Translations under genes and position numbers: made by a program
The notes under the pieces: generated by a model
What the model was told of the DNA's origin: nothing
What the model saw: the letters and a program-made list of their open reading frames with translations, nothing else
Databases searched by the model: none
Shown: positions 27,031-36,947 of the stretch, one piece after another
Layout of the letters: every line of letters begins with the position of its first letter
Position numbering within the stretch: the first letter of the stretch is position 1
NCBI GenBank assembly: GCA_027484425.1
Contig: JAIXSZ010000072.1
Span: 1-64,000, forward strand
DNA from: Sphingobacteriales bacterium
GTDB taxonomy: Bacteria > Bacteroidota > Bacteroidia > Chitinophagales > Chitinophagaceae
Direction of reading: 5' to 3'
Length of the DNA stretch: 64,000 bases

Positions 27031-29142
27031 TTATTTGTAACCTAATCCCATGTTCCAAAACAAAAACGACCATTTGTCTGCTTGTTCTGCTATGATCATA
27101 TCAGTTGGCTTTCCTGCACCATGACCGGCTTTGGTTTCTATGCGTATCAGTGTAGGATTGGTGCAAGATTGACCATTTTGCAACGCTGCAGCAAACTTGA
27201 AAGAGTGAGCAGGCACTACCCTATCATCATGATCACCAGTAGTGACCATAGTAGCAGGGTAGCATTTTTTCTTAACATTGTGCACAGGGGAATAACCAAG
27301 TAAGTAATTGAACATTTCGGCATTATCTTCCGCGGTACCATAGTCATATGACCATCCAGCACCAGCAGTGAACTTGTGATAACGCAACATATCCATTACC
27401 CCTACGGCAGGAAAACACACTTTAAATAAATCAGGACGTTGAGTCATACATGCACCTACGAGCAGTCCACCATTAGAACCTCCAGCGATAGCTAGATAAT
27501 CGCTAGATGTATATTTCTCTTTAATCAAGTATTCTGCTGCGCCTATAAAGTCATTAAACACATTCTGTTTGGCCAATTTCGTACCGGCATCATGCCACTT
27601 ATCACCATACTCACCGCCACCTCTTATATTGGCTACTGCATACACGCCACCATTCTCCATAAACACCAAATTACTAACACTAAATGAAGGAGTTAGGCTC
27701 ACATTAAACCCTCCATATCCATACAACAAAACAGGATTTTTACCATTGAGCTTCAAGCCTTTTTTGTAGGTGATGATCATAGGTATTGTTTGGCCATCAG
27801 CAGGTACATAAAATACTTGCTTACTTTCATACTCCTTAGGATCAAACTTTACACCTGATGATTTGTATAAATCAGTTTTCCCTGACTTTAGGTCATATTT
27901 GAAAATTGTAGACGGATATACATAAGACGCGTAGGTAAAATATGTTTCATTTTCTTCCATCTTGCCGCTAAAACCACCCGCAGTACCTAAACCAGGTAGC
28001 TCTATTTCTCTTTCTTTGCTCCCATTCATGTCATACTGATACACCTTAGAAACAGCGTCTTCCAAGTATTGAGCAAAAATCTTACGACCACATGTAGAAA
28101 CGCTTAATGGGAACTTAGTTTCTGGTATGATTGTTTTCCAGTATTCTTTTTGAGGGCTTCCTGCATCTGTAACAATTAGTTTTCTGTTGGGTGCACCCTG
28201 ATTAGTGAGTATGTACAGCTTTCTGTTCTCGGCATATACTACATCTTGCTCATTGTCAAAACCTGTAACTACGGGTACAATAGCCGAACCTGGTACTGTA
28301 AGGTCTTGTATGTACAATTCGTTACCGTAGGTGGCGTTAGCAGCAGAAATTATTAGGAAGTTTTCATCTTCTGTCACTCCACCACCTATATACCTGCGTG
28401 GTGTTTCTTCTCCACCAAATATCAATTTATCACTACTTTGTGGAGTTCCTAGTTTATGATAATATAATTTGTGTATTTGTGTTTTTTCAGAAAGCTGACT
28501 ACCCTTCGGCTTGTCGTAGCTACTATAATAAAAACCTTCGTTTTTGAACCAAGACGTGCCGCTGAATTTTACATCAGTCAGTGTATCGTCTACCTTTTTG
28601 CCAGTCTTAGTATCTATTACTATTACTTTACGCCAGTCAGACCCACCTTCACTTACTTGATATGCTGCCAAAGAGCCGTCCTTGGTAAAACTTATGCCTT
28701 GCAATGAGCTCGTTCCGTCGCTAGAAAACTTATTAGGGTCAAGAAAAACTACGGGTGTTTCACTTCCCTTCTGGCGATATAAAACACTTTGATTTTGCAG
28801 ACCATCGTTTTTGTAGAAATAGGTATACTCACCTTCTTTGAATGGAGCACTATATTTCTCATAATTCCAGAGTTGTTTCAGTCTGTTTTTTATAGCATCC
28901 CTGAATGGAATTTTAGACAAATAATCTGTTGTCACCTTGTTCTGAGCTACAACCCAACTTTTTGTTTGGGCAGACATATCGTCTTCTAACCATCTGTATG
29001 GGTCATCTACTTTAGTTCCGAAGTAAACATCAGATTGAGAAGTTTTCAGCGTGGGGGGATATTGTCCCTTGAAAGCTGACTTTTGAGCATGAGCCATAAA
29101 GCCTGTCAATAATAGTGTAGTACAAATAGTGTATGCCTTCAT
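27031..29142 (-). CDS. Prolyl oligopeptidase, S9A family, secreted
   Basis: 703 aa serine peptidase cleaving after Pro in short peptides. A signal peptide (MKAYTICTTLLLTGFMAHAQ) indicates a periplasmic or secreted enzyme. The seven-bladed propeller region (about 75-420) is followed by the alpha/beta hydrolase domain: nucleophile Ser in GGSNGG (about residue 555), Asp in TGDHDDRV (about 637) and His in AGHGAG (about 674). The segment VANIRGGGEYG before the nucleophile is typical of S9A. Full length; hemB lies upstream on the same strand but 205 bases away. Confidence 0.95.
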   Translation of the reverse strand: MKAYTICTTLLLTGFMAHAQKSAFKGQYPPTLKTSQSDVYFGTKVDDPYRWLEDDMSAQTKSWVVAQNKVTTDYLSKIPFRDAIKNRLKQLWNYEKYSAPFKEGEYTYFYKNDGLQNQSVLYRQKGSETPVVFLDPNKFSSDGTSSLQGISFTKDGSLAAYQVSEGGSDWRKVIVIDTKTGKKVDDTLTDVKFSGTSWFKNEGFYYSSYDKPKGSQLSEKTQIHKLYYHKLGTPQSSDKLIFGGEETPRRYIGGGVTEDENFLIISAANATYGNELYIQDLTVPGSAIVPVVTGFDNEQDVVYAENRKLYILTNQGAPNRKLIVTDAGSPQKEYWKTIIPETKFPLSVSTCGRKIFAQYLEDAVSKVYQYDMNGSKEREIELPGLGTAGGFSGKMEENETYFTYASYVYPSTIFKYDLKSGKTDLYKSSGVKFDPKEYESKQVFYVPADGQTIPMIITYKKGLKLNGKNPVLLYGYGGFNVSLTPSFSVSNLVFMENGGVYAVANIRGGGEYGDKWHDAGTKLAKQNVFNDFIGAAEYLIKEKYTSSDYLAIAGGSNGGLLVGACMTQRPDLFKVCFPAVGVMDMLRYHKFTAGAGWSYDYGTAEDNAEMFNYLLGYSPVHNVKKKCYPATMVTTGDHDDRVVPAHSFKFAAALQNGQSCTNPTLIRIETKAGHGAGKPTDMIIAEQADKWSFLFWNMGLGYK

Positions 29143-29276
29143 TTAGTTTACTTTAATAGTTGTGGCTAAAAGTAAAAACTATTTCGGTAACTAAACGTGA
29201 ATAATGACCACTGGAATGATACAACAAGGAAAATCACGTTATTAGGGTGACAAATGTAACTTCGTCAATGGCAGTA

Positions 29277-29302
29277 TGTTTGATTTGTTTAAACATCAAA
29301 CA
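29277..29302 (-). terminator. Possible hemB terminator hairpin
   Basis: TGTTTGAT (29277-29284) pairs with ATCAAACA (29295-29302) around a 10-base loop containing GTTTAAAC, 46 bases past the hemB stop. There is no T-run after it on the minus strand, so the call is weak. Confidence 0.35.
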
Positions 29303-29347
29303 CACCACCATAACTAATTGAAAAAATTTAAAAAATATTATTGCCAA

Positions 29348-30325
29348 TTAGCCATTAATCAACACAGCTGCATCTTTTGCAAAATAGGTAGCGATAAGGC
29401 TAGCACCAGCACGTTTTATACCAGTAAGTGACTCTATAATGGCCTTATTTTCGTCCAGCCAGCCCATTTGGGCAGCGGCTTTTATCATAGCATATTCTCC
29501 ACTCACGTGATAAGCGCTCACTGGCACATCTACTCTATCTTTTATTTCTCTTATTATATCCAAATACGCCATAGCAGGTTTCACCATTACTATGTCGGCA
29601 CCTTCCTCAACATCCATCAGGGTTTCTTTTACTGCCTCTATACGGTTGGCATAGTCCATCTGATAGGTTTTTTTATCACCAAAACCAGGCGCGCTGTCTA
29701 GAGCATCTCTGAACGGACCATAAAAACATGATGCATATTTGGCACTATATGCCATTATACCTGTTTTGTTGTAGCCTTCCTGTTCTAGAGCTTCACGAAT
29801 GGCACCTATTCTTCCGTCCATCATATCGCTAGGGGCTATAATGTCTGCACCTGCTGCAGCATGGCTTACACTCATCTTTGCCAGCACAGCTACGGTAGGG
29901 TCGTTTACTATCTCACCATCTGCCACTATACCGTCATGACCGTAGGTTGAAAAAGGATCGAGCGCTACATCGGTCATTACTACCATTTCAGGGCATGCAG
30001 ATTTTATGGCTTTTATGGCTCGTTGCATCAGCCCATCGGGGTTGAGTGCTTCAGTGCCTTTGTTGTCCTTTAGTTCGTCTTTGCACTTTATAAACAATAG
30101 TACACTACGTACACCAAGCGACCACAAATATTTCACCTCTACCAATGTAAGGTCAATAGTCATTCTGTAGTAACCCTTCATAGAAGATATTTCCTCTTTT
30201 ACACCCTGCCCTTCTATGATAAACAAGGGTGCAATAAAATCAGAAGGTCTAAGAATAGTTTCAGCCACCATAGCTCTTATTGCAGGTGATTGACGAAGTA
30301 TTCTGTTGCGTCTAATGAGATGCAT
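29348..30325 (-). CDS. hemB: Porphobilinogen synthase (delta-aminolevulinic acid dehydratase)
   Basis: Condenses two 5-aminolevulinate molecules to porphobilinogen in heme synthesis, in the cytoplasm. 325 aa, the normal length. The two active-site lysines are visible in MAYSAKYASCFYGPFRDA (about residues 193-210) and VMVKPAMAYLD (about 248-258), and the C-terminal VSAYHVSGEYAMIKAAA segment is diagnostic. The allosteric/zinc-site segment is MTDVALDPFSTYGHDG, without the three-Cys zinc cluster of the zinc type, so this looks like a magnesium-type enzyme. No other heme gene adjacent. Confidence 0.96.
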   Translation of the reverse strand: MHLIRRNRILRQSPAIRAMVAETILRPSDFIAPLFIIEGQGVKEEISSMKGYYRMTIDLTLVEVKYLWSLGVRSVLLFIKCKDELKDNKGTEALNPDGLMQRAIKAIKSACPEMVVMTDVALDPFSTYGHDGIVADGEIVNDPTVAVLAKMSVSHAAAGADIIAPSDMMDGRIGAIREALEQEGYNKTGIMAYSAKYASCFYGPFRDALDSAPGFGDKKTYQMDYANRIEAVKETLMDVEEGADIVMVKPAMAYLDIIREIKDRVDVPVSAYHVSGEYAMIKAAAQMGWLDENKAIIESLTGIKRAGASLIATYFAKDAAVLING

Positions 30326-30433
30326 AAATTATAAGATTTAGCAAAGAACTGCCTTACAGTTTGTTTTTCACAAACGGTTAGGTATAAAATTGATCAATTA
30401 AAAACTGTAAAAACTGCGAATTCAGAAAAACAA

Positions 30434-30901
30434 CTAAAGATGAGCCCTGAGCATCCATGCCATCTTTTCGTGCGATTTCAATATACCTGTCAAGAAATCA
30501 GCTGTTCCTGCGTCCTTGTATGTATCCTGTACTTTACCAATATCTTCTCGTACGGCCCTTATGATAGTTTCATGGTCATTGAGTAATGCAAGTACCATTT
30601 TCATCGCACCTGGTTCGTCTTTAGCTTCTGCTAATCTAGTGGAAATAGCTATGTTCTTAAGGTTACCTGCAGCTACTCCTCCGAGAGTTCTTACTCTTTC
30701 TGCTACTTCATCTAGCATGCCAGCAAGTTCTTCATATTGTCCTTCAAAAAATTTATGCAGAACTGAAAAAGCAGGTCCCGTAACATTCCAGTGACTGTTA
30801 CGAGTACGGGCATACAAATTAAACTCGTCTGCCAACAAAACATTCAAAATTTTACAAATTTCTAATGTATGCTCTTCTGCTATACCTATATTGAGTTTCA
30901 T
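30434..30901 (-). CDS. dps: Dps-family DNA-binding ferritin-like protein
   Basis: 155 aa from the ATG at 30901 (MKLNIGIAEEH), the usual Dps length; the longer frame from 30952 adds 17 hydrophobic residues that do not fit. The intersubunit ferroxidase site is visible: His in NSHWNVTGPAF, then the F-E-x-x-Y-E-E-L-A-x-x-x-D-E pattern in KFFEGQYEELAGMLDE. Dps dodecamers store iron and protect DNA from peroxide. Single gene; the A-rich segment upstream shows no clear regulator site. Confidence 0.93.
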   Translation of the reverse strand: MKLNIGIAEEHTLEICKILNVLLADEFNLYARTRNSHWNVTGPAFSVLHKFFEGQYEELAGMLDEVAERVRTLGGVAAGNLKNIAISTRLAEAKDEPGAMKMVLALLNDHETIIRAVREDIGKVQDTYKDAGTADFLTGILKSHEKMAWMLRAHL

Positions 30902-31091
30902 AAAATAGTTTTGTGTAAAATTACCGAAATCTGAGTTGATAAAAAGTAACAATTATCATTTTTACCGAACAATTACATAATATTTATAAACATTAATGCC
31001 AACGTTATCTAGACCATTAAATATTAAATACTTGCCAATATAAAACGATCCACAATCAGGGTAATCTATATCTCTTCTAAGAATTGCATAT

Positions 31092-31099
31092 TAGCTTTG
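31092..31099 (+). promoter_or_regulatory. Candidate -7 box (TAGCTTTG)
   Basis: Exact match to the Bacteroidota TAnnTTTG consensus in the divergent gap between dps and the plus-strand membrane protein gene. No clear -33 TTG at the right distance. Confidence 0.35.
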
Positions 31100-31184
31100 T
31101 CCAGTTTCAAGTATGCATAAATACATTAAAAATACATACGAAACACGAAATACAAACTTCACTATATACAACCATCACTGTTTT

Positions 31185-31664
31185 ATGATAAAACTATACA
31201 CTGCTGTTTTTGTAATAATCTACTGTCTATTAACGTGTTCACATACCTACGGAGGATACACTGTTCCAATACGACGACATCTTAGCACAAAAGGACAATC
31301 AGTGCCTGAAAATAACTGGGATTACATGTCTGCTTTAACTACAATAAGCTTCAATAGTCAGGATACCACTAGCAAGCAAACAAAATATACCACACCCAAA
31401 CGAGCCAAAGAAGAAAACTGGGAAGCTATCACATCAATTGTATTGGGCACCGCAGGCTGGATATTAAGCTTATTTACAGGCGTATTTTGGATATACTTTT
31501 TCTTATCTATACCTGCTATTATTTTTGGTATTAAGGGTCTTAAGCGCTACAAAAAAAGAAAATATCTTGCAATATTGGGTTTGTTAATTGGCCTGTCATT
31601 AGGTTCGATTTTGTTTTTGGTGGGCTTACAGATTTTCCCTGACTTAGTTTCACTTTTTATTTAG
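31185..31664 (+). CDS. DUF4190-like small membrane protein with signal sequence
   Basis: 159 aa from the ATG at 31185, which begins a signal-like helix (MIKLYTAVFVIIYCLLTCSH; the Cys might be lipidated). An alternative ATG at 31113 adds 24 polar residues in front. A polar segment of about 60 residues follows, then two closely spaced hydrophobic helices with the short basic loop KGLKRYKKRKY between them, the layout of DUF4190-type proteins (SIVLGTAGWILSLF ... AILGLLIGLSLGSILFLVG). Function unknown. It stands alone between dps and a convergent methyltransferase. Confidence 0.65.
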   Translation: MIKLYTAVFVIIYCLLTCSHTYGGYTVPIRRHLSTKGQSVPENNWDYMSALTTISFNSQDTTSKQTKYTTPKRAKEENWEAITSIVLGTAGWILSLFTGVFWIYFFLSIPAIIFGIKGLKRYKKRKYLAILGLLIGLSLGSILFLVGLQIFPDLVSLFI

Positions 31665-31763
31665 ATCGACCTGAATAAGTATAGCAAAAGTCCAAAAAAA
31701 TATCAAATGCCTAGCACAACACTATTGTTCAGTGAATAATGCTCGCTGGAAAATATAGTAAAA

Positions 31764-32492
31764 TCACACCCTACCCTGCGAAACGCAAGACACACCAAAT
31801 ACTTTATTAGCTGTAGCTAGTTTCATATCGATAGAGGTGATGCCTAAAAGAACTTTATTCAGCAATGGACTAAACGGCTTCATATTAGAAGTTGCATCTT
31901 TTTGCTTCAACATATTTTGCATTTTCCTCACTGTCCATACCATTGGAAACAAACTACCATAAAGGTAATATGTATTCTCAATACTGTATTTTGCCTCGTT
32001 CAGTACTTTGTTGAGAGTATCAATTTTGTAACGTCTGTAATGTCCAAGATATACATCATGACCACTCCACAAAGAGTAGAAAGCTGGAACAGTAATAAAG
32101 AAATGATTGTTATTACCGCGGCTTGCTGACTTAATATCTTGCAACATTCTCAAGTCATCTTCGAGATGCTCTAGTACATCCATCAATATTACCAAACCGT
32201 TTTCTATTTCGTCAGGGATACGCAGGGTTTTCTGAATTTTATCATTTTGGGTAGCAGCTATTTCCTCGGCTGTGTAGTTGATATCTACCAGATATACTTT
32301 CTTGATTTTTTCTCTGAATTCTTTTTCAAGGCTAATTGCAAAAAAACCAGAACCAGAACCGACATCTACGATAGTCAGAGGCAGGTCATTAGACAGTAAT
32401 TTGCGGGTGTAACTGATTAGGGGCAATATTTTGCTCTGGTAATACCAATGCACATCAGGGTTTACTCCGGCTTCTAATTCTTTCAGATCCAT
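31764..32492 (-). CDS. Class I SAM-dependent methyltransferase
   Basis: 242 aa. Rossmann motif I IVDVGSGSGFFAISLEKEF (about residues 40-58), acidic motif II in VYLVDINYTAEE and motif IV-like VILMDVLEHLEDD. The segment HDVYLGHYRRYKIDTL before the C-terminal strands is common in methyltransferases found beside glycan genes. Substrate unknown. It is divergent from a second methyltransferase gene (32744), which is followed by a glycosyltransferase fusion; a role in modifying a glycan or glycolipid is inferred from that context. Confidence 0.82.
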   Translation of the reverse strand: MDLKELEAGVNPDVHWYYQSKILPLISYTRKLLSNDLPLTIVDVGSGSGFFAISLEKEFREKIKKVYLVDINYTAEEIAATQNDKIQKTLRIPDEIENGLVILMDVLEHLEDDLRMLQDIKSASRGNNNHFFITVPAFYSLWSGHDVYLGHYRRYKIDTLNKVLNEAKYSIENTYYLYGSLFPMVWTVRKMQNMLKQKDATSNMKPFSPLLNKVLLGITSIDMKLATANKVFGVSCVSQGRV

Positions 32493-32743
32493 TAAGCGGT
32501 ATTTAGCATTATATACGGCTGTAAATTTAGCAACTTTAATTACTTTTGAAACTTATAATGACACAATCTAAAAATTCAAAATTTCTAATCTGATAGTTGG
32601 ATTTGAAAATATAGTGTTGCGAAATTATAAATCGACTCAAAAATAGTAACCATACATTAAAATTGTCTCTGCTTACAGTACAGCAAATTTAGCTGCTGTG
32701 AGTGCTGAATCAGTGCTAATGGCATAAAATATTTAAGACTTAA

Positions 32744-33445
32744 ATGAACCGTTCTATAACAAATGCCATACGATATGTAATGGACAACTGGTTGCCACCT
32801 GCTATAAGAGACTCCAGATGGTTTATGTATCCGTTTTTTCATATATGGTTCAAGGGCAAGAATGTGCGCTTGTACATGGATTTTAAAGATATCGCTTACA
32901 CACTTACCGAAGATCAATTCTCTGAGATATATCGCAACCTTGATTGCTTGGCATATGACAGACCCACAGATATGAACATGCCCAGCATAAAGTATCTGGT
33001 AGAAACGATAGATAAAGATGCTAAAAACTTACTGGATGTGGGCTGTGGAAGAGGTTTTTTATTGAATTATATAGGCGACAACACCAACCTGCAAACAACA
33101 GGCTGCGACCTTTATGACAATGTACCAACACTGAAGAAAGCAGCTTACAAAAAAGGTACTATTTACAAATTACCTTTTGAGGACAATGAATTTGATGTGG
33201 TCACCTGCTCACATACTATAGAGCACTTGAGGGAGCTGCCAGAAGCAATAAACGAACTAAAACGCGTGGCACGCAAACAACTGATAATAGTAACACCATG
33301 TCAGCGTTATTATTATTTTACTATGGATTTACATCTCAATTTTTACCCCATAGCAGCTTATTTGCAAAAAGAAATCAACATTAAAAACAACATCTGCACA
33401 AACATTCAGGGCGACTGGGTGTACATTGGCAATCTGAACAAATAA
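32744..33445 (+). CDS. Class I SAM-dependent methyltransferase (glycan-cluster type)
   Basis: 233 aa. Motif I NLLDVGCGRGFLLNYIG (about 96-112), motif II TTGCDLYDN and motif post-II FDVVTCSHTIEHL, as in UbiE/Methyltransf_11 enzymes. The first 90 residues have no recognised domain. Its stop lies 13 bases before the GT2/GT-C fusion, so the two are almost certainly cotranscribed, supporting a role in modifying a sugar or lipid-linked saccharide. Substrate unknown. Confidence 0.83.
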   Translation: MNRSITNAIRYVMDNWLPPAIRDSRWFMYPFFHIWFKGKNVRLYMDFKDIAYTLTEDQFSEIYRNLDCLAYDRPTDMNMPSIKYLVETIDKDAKNLLDVGCGRGFLLNYIGDNTNLQTTGCDLYDNVPTLKKAAYKKGTIYKLPFEDNEFDVVTCSHTIEHLRELPEAINELKRVARKQLIIVTPCQRYYYFTMDLHLNFYPIAAYLQKEINIKNNICTNIQGDWVYIGNLNK

Positions 33446-33458
33446 TTTTCAATTAAAG

Positions 33459-36400
33459 ATGAAGACTAACCAGCCCACCCCATCTACAGTAGCCGGAAAC
33501 ACGGGCAATCGTAGTTTTTTATTGTCGCTGATAATTCCTTGTTACAATGAGTCTGCAAGAGTAGAAATTATGTTGCAAGGTCTTGCCGATTTTGAAGAAA
33601 AATGGAAAGGTGCATACGAAGTAATTGTGGTAGATGACGGCAGTAAAGATGATACTGTACAAAAAATAAATGCTGCAGTAGAAAACAAATACTCTTTTCT
33701 TAAAAGCAAAATAACCGTAGAAAAAATGCCCACTAATGGGGGCAAAGGCAGCGCACTGAAAAGAGGAGTAAGTATGGCAAAAGGCGATTACATATTAACG
33801 CTAGATGCCGATATGTCTACAAAGCCTACTGACCTGATAACATGGGAGCGCAAGGAAAAAAACATATTCTCGGGTGAGAGGGCAGTATATATAGGCTCTC
33901 GCAAGCACGAAGAAGGAAAAGTAGAGGCACTGAAAAGCCGAAGAATGATAGGTGGGGTATTTAATGGCATTGTTCAGGTATTTACTACCCTACAACTAAG
34001 AGATACGCAATGTGGCTTTAAACTATATCCAAAAGATGTAGCACATTTTTTGTTTGGCAACATGCACAGTAAAGGCTGGTCGCACGATGTCGAATTGCTG
34101 TATCAAGCAGACCTTAATGACATAAAAATTAAGGAAATGCCCGTAAACTGGGTAAATATGCCCGAAAGCAAGGTAAATGTGGTCAAAGACTCGATCCTGA
34201 TGCTCATAGGTGTGTTATCTATTTCTTTCAGATTATGGTTATTCAATAGTTTCGTACTGCCTTTCAAACTTTCTGCCGATGCTAGTGCGGAATTTAAATC
34301 TAGAATAAGAGGCAGGGCAGCTTTTAATATTATCAGCATTTTGCTCATGATTGTCATGCCCCTACTCAGTTTCAATTATGCTGTAACTGGCGATGAGCAC
34401 TGGCATTTCGACTACGGCAACAGTATTTACAACTACTTTTTTAATGGAGACACTGAGGCTCAAACTGCCACAAGCGGTATACAATACTATGGTGGTATAT
34501 TCGACTTTATAACTGCATTTGTGTATAATGTCTTCCACATCTGGGATCACTACACTACCATGCACTTCATTAATGCTATAGTGGGTGCAATAGGTATTAT
34601 ATATGCTGGTAAATTGGCGAGACTATTAGGAGGCTGGAATGCCGGTATAGTTGCAATGGTATTTTTAATACTGTCACCTAGCTGGTTTGGTCACAATTTT
34701 GCAAATCCTAAAGACATTCCTTTTTCAGTAGGCTACACTGCTGGTATCTATTTCATCTTATTATTCTTGCAGTCACTTCCTCGTCCTAGTGCCCGCCACA
34801 TAGTGGGGCTTATTGGCAGTATAGGCTGGGCTATGGGTGTACGTATAGGTGGCTTTTTGCTCATAGCCTATTTACTACTATTCATATTTGTATACGCTGT
34901 GTACACTAAGAACACGAAGGGTATTGTTAATGCACGAATAGCTAAACAGTTTGCGATAGTGGCTGTAGCTGGTTATTTAATAGCGGTGCTGTTTTGGCCA
35001 TACGCACATTTGGGTATCATAGACAAACCACTTGAAGCACTTAAAGTAATGTCTAATTTCTTTGTGAATATTGGTATGCTATACGATGGCAACAAAATTC
35101 TCAGTAATCAGGTGCCCTGGTATTATATACCCCGTTACATTAGTTATACTGCACCACTTATAGTTTTAGCAGGTAGTGCACTAGGCATTGTGGGGATGTT
35201 ATTTGCTTTCAAGAAAAGCCCTAAAGTATTCCTATTTACAGGAATGGTGTTGTTCACTATAGTGTTTCCAGTTTTTTATGCTATTTACAAGCACTCGTCT
35301 TTATATGACGGTTGGCGACATTTCCTGTTCGTGTATCCTCCGATAGTGGTTATAGCTGCTCTGGGTTGGAATGTGCTAATATCATCTGCTCGCAAACCCG
35401 TGCAGTTGGCTGGCATTGCACTAGTCATTATTGGTCTGTTCCTGCCTGCAAGATTTGTAATAGCTAGTCACCCTTACGAATCGCTTTATTATAACGAAAT
35501 TGCCGGTGGACTGAAAGGCATGTATGGCAAATATGAGACCGACTACTATATGCTTGGTATAAAAGAAGCAACTGAGTGGCTGGTAAAAAACGAACAATTG
35601 GAAAACAAAAAAGCTGTGATAGGTACCAATTGTACTTACCCAATGATTGCTGCTTTGTACCAAACCAATAGGAAAAACCTTCCTTCAAAATATGCTGGCA
35701 TATACGAACGATATGCCGACTTCAGGCGAGATGAAGTGTACCAGCAGTTTGTTAAAGAACACAGTGACTTCAAAGACGCTTACAGCCCCATACCTGTTTA
35801 TATCAGGTACAACGACCGCTACACGAAAGACTGGGACTACTGTATAATTTTTTCGAGATTTGTTGATGCTGCACAGCTGAATACTGGCAACTGGCCGCCT
35901 GAAGAAACTATACATAAGGTAGTAGTAGACGGAGTGCCAATAGCTGCTGTATTGAAGCGTAAAACCAAAAAAGACCTTGCTGGTTTTCAATTGATGCAAG
36001 AAAAGAAATATGCAGAAGCAAAAGAAATGTTCTTGGCGTCACTGCAAGAATACCCTGGCAATGAACTAGTATGGGCTGAAATGGTGCGGCTGTATGCTGC
36101 TGAGGGCAAAATGGATTCGGCTACCTATGCAGGAAAAAAAGCTCTTAGCAAAAATCCAGGTGATATCAACGTATATCAAACTATGGGTGATATACTATTG
36201 AAAAACAAACAAGTAGAAGATGCACTGAAGTTGTATTCTGAATTGGAAAAGTACAATGCAGGTTATGGTCACTTCTTCAAAGCCTATACTTATGCTGTTT
36301 CTGGTAATGCAAATGCTGCTTTTAGCGAGATAGATTTATCGATAGCTGCCGACCCATACAACGAACAAGCCTACAAATTGGCGGTTCAGCTAGCGCAACA

Positions 36401-36476
36401 AACCAGAGACATGGGCCGTGCTGAGGAATACAATGCCAAGGCACAGAAAGTATTTGGGTCTCAAGAACAACAATAA
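33459..36476 (+). CDS. Trifunctional-looking fusion: GT2 glycosyltransferase + GT-C membrane glycosyltransferase + TPR
   Basis: 1,005 aa. Residues about 18-250 are a GT2 domain of the dolichyl/polyprenyl-phosphate sugar synthase type (LIIPCYNESARV, VIVVDDGSKDDT, LTLDADMS, DTQCGFKLY). After a linker come roughly ten membrane helices (about 285-660) of a GT-C protein, with the acidic first-loop motif GDEHWHFDYG at about 311 resembling the DE motif of PMT/ArnT enzymes. The C-terminal 170 residues are TPR-like (KKYAEAKEMFLASLQEYPG, KMDSATYAGKKALSKNPG). The GT2 half could make the lipid-phosphate sugar that the GT-C half transfers to a protein or glycan outside the membrane. That is inference from families; acceptor unknown. 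Full length, one frame throughout. Confidence 0.83.
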   Translation: MKTNQPTPSTVAGNTGNRSFLLSLIIPCYNESARVEIMLQGLADFEEKWKGAYEVIVVDDGSKDDTVQKINAAVENKYSFLKSKITVEKMPTNGGKGSALKRGVSMAKGDYILTLDADMSTKPTDLITWERKEKNIFSGERAVYIGSRKHEEGKVEALKSRRMIGGVFNGIVQVFTTLQLRDTQCGFKLYPKDVAHFLFGNMHSKGWSHDVELLYQADLNDIKIKEMPVNWVNMPESKVNVVKDSILMLIGVLSISFRLWLFNSFVLPFKLSADASAEFKSRIRGRAAFNIISILLMIVMPLLSFNYAVTGDEHWHFDYGNSIYNYFFNGDTEAQTATSGIQYYGGIFDFITAFVYNVFHIWDHYTTMHFINAIVGAIGIIYAGKLARLLGGWNAGIVAMVFLILSPSWFGHNFANPKDIPFSVGYTAGIYFILLFLQSLPRPSARHIVGLIGSIGWAMGVRIGGFLLIAYLLLFIFVYAVYTKNTKGIVNARIAKQFAIVAVAGYLIAVLFWPYAHLGIIDKPLEALKVMSNFFVNIGMLYDGNKILSNQVPWYYIPRYISYTAPLIVLAGSALGIVGMLFAFKKSPKVFLFTGMVLFTIVFPVFYAIYKHSSLYDGWRHFLFVYPPIVVIAALGWNVLISSARKPVQLAGIALVIIGLFLPARFVIASHPYESLYYNEIAGGLKGMYGKYETDYYMLGIKEATEWLVKNEQLENKKAVIGTNCTYPMIAALYQTNRKNLPSKYAGIYERYADFRRDEVYQQFVKEHSDFKDAYSPIPVYIRYNDRYTKDWDYCIIFSRFVDAAQLNTGNWPPEETIHKVVVDGVPIAAVLKRKTKKDLAGFQLMQEKKYAEAKEMFLASLQEYPGNELVWAEMVRLYAAEGKMDSATYAGKKALSKNPGDINVYQTMGDILLKNKQVEDALKLYSELEKYNAGYGHFFKAYTYAVSGNANAAFSEIDLSIAADPYNEQAYKLAVQLAQQTRDMGRAEEYNAKAQKVFGSQEQQ

Positions 36477-36545
36477 AATTTCAACCAATAATCCTCAAAG
36501 AATCGGTATAAAAATTGGGGTAAAGTTACTGCTATAAATAACAAA

Positions 36546-36902
36546 ATGAATAAAACACAATACAGCAAACTGGTTTTGGGAACTTATGTTTTTTACATGC
36601 TATTATCGCTTGCTTGGTTTGTAACGAGTTTGGCAGTGGGTGGTTATGTCAATTTTTTTGCATTAATTACCTTTGCAGCATTTGCAGCTCAATTTTATTT
36701 CAAACACAGAATAACCAACTTAGTTTTAGGCATTCTTGTATTACCCGCCTCCATTTATGGCGCATTGTTCTTTTTGTCATGGGGGGGCAACTCTGGTTTC
36801 GACACGTTTATCAGTATTATGATTGCGCTATCCATTGTAAGCATTGCTGCTTCTATAATTTTGGTGTTTGGCTATTTAAAACTTAGTTTCAATAACGATT
36901 AA
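36546..36902 (+). CDS. Small four-helix membrane protein, function unknown
   Basis: 118 aa, about 70 bases after the glycosyltransferase fusion and on the same strand. Four hydrophobic segments (about 8-30, 36-52, 56-78 and 86-112) fill almost the whole protein; short charged loops (FKHRIT) and a tail ending LSFNND. No family recognised. It may be cotranscribed with the fusion or with the flavoprotein gene 45 bases downstream. Confidence 0.7.
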   Translation: MNKTQYSKLVLGTYVFYMLLSLAWFVTSLAVGGYVNFFALITFAAFAAQFYFKHRITNLVLGILVLPASIYGALFFLSWGGNSGFDTFISIMIALSIVSIAASIILVFGYLKLSFNND

Positions 36903-36947
36903 CGGAAGTAGTTTCTAGTTACCACCATAAGTTCAGTTATCTTTCAA

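Noticed and set aside
31113-31184. Upstream ATG at 31113 for the DUF4190-like protein
   Set aside because: The added 24 residues are polar and would bury the signal-like helix that starts at 31185. The nearby TAnnTTTG box is compatible with either start, so this is not fully excluded.
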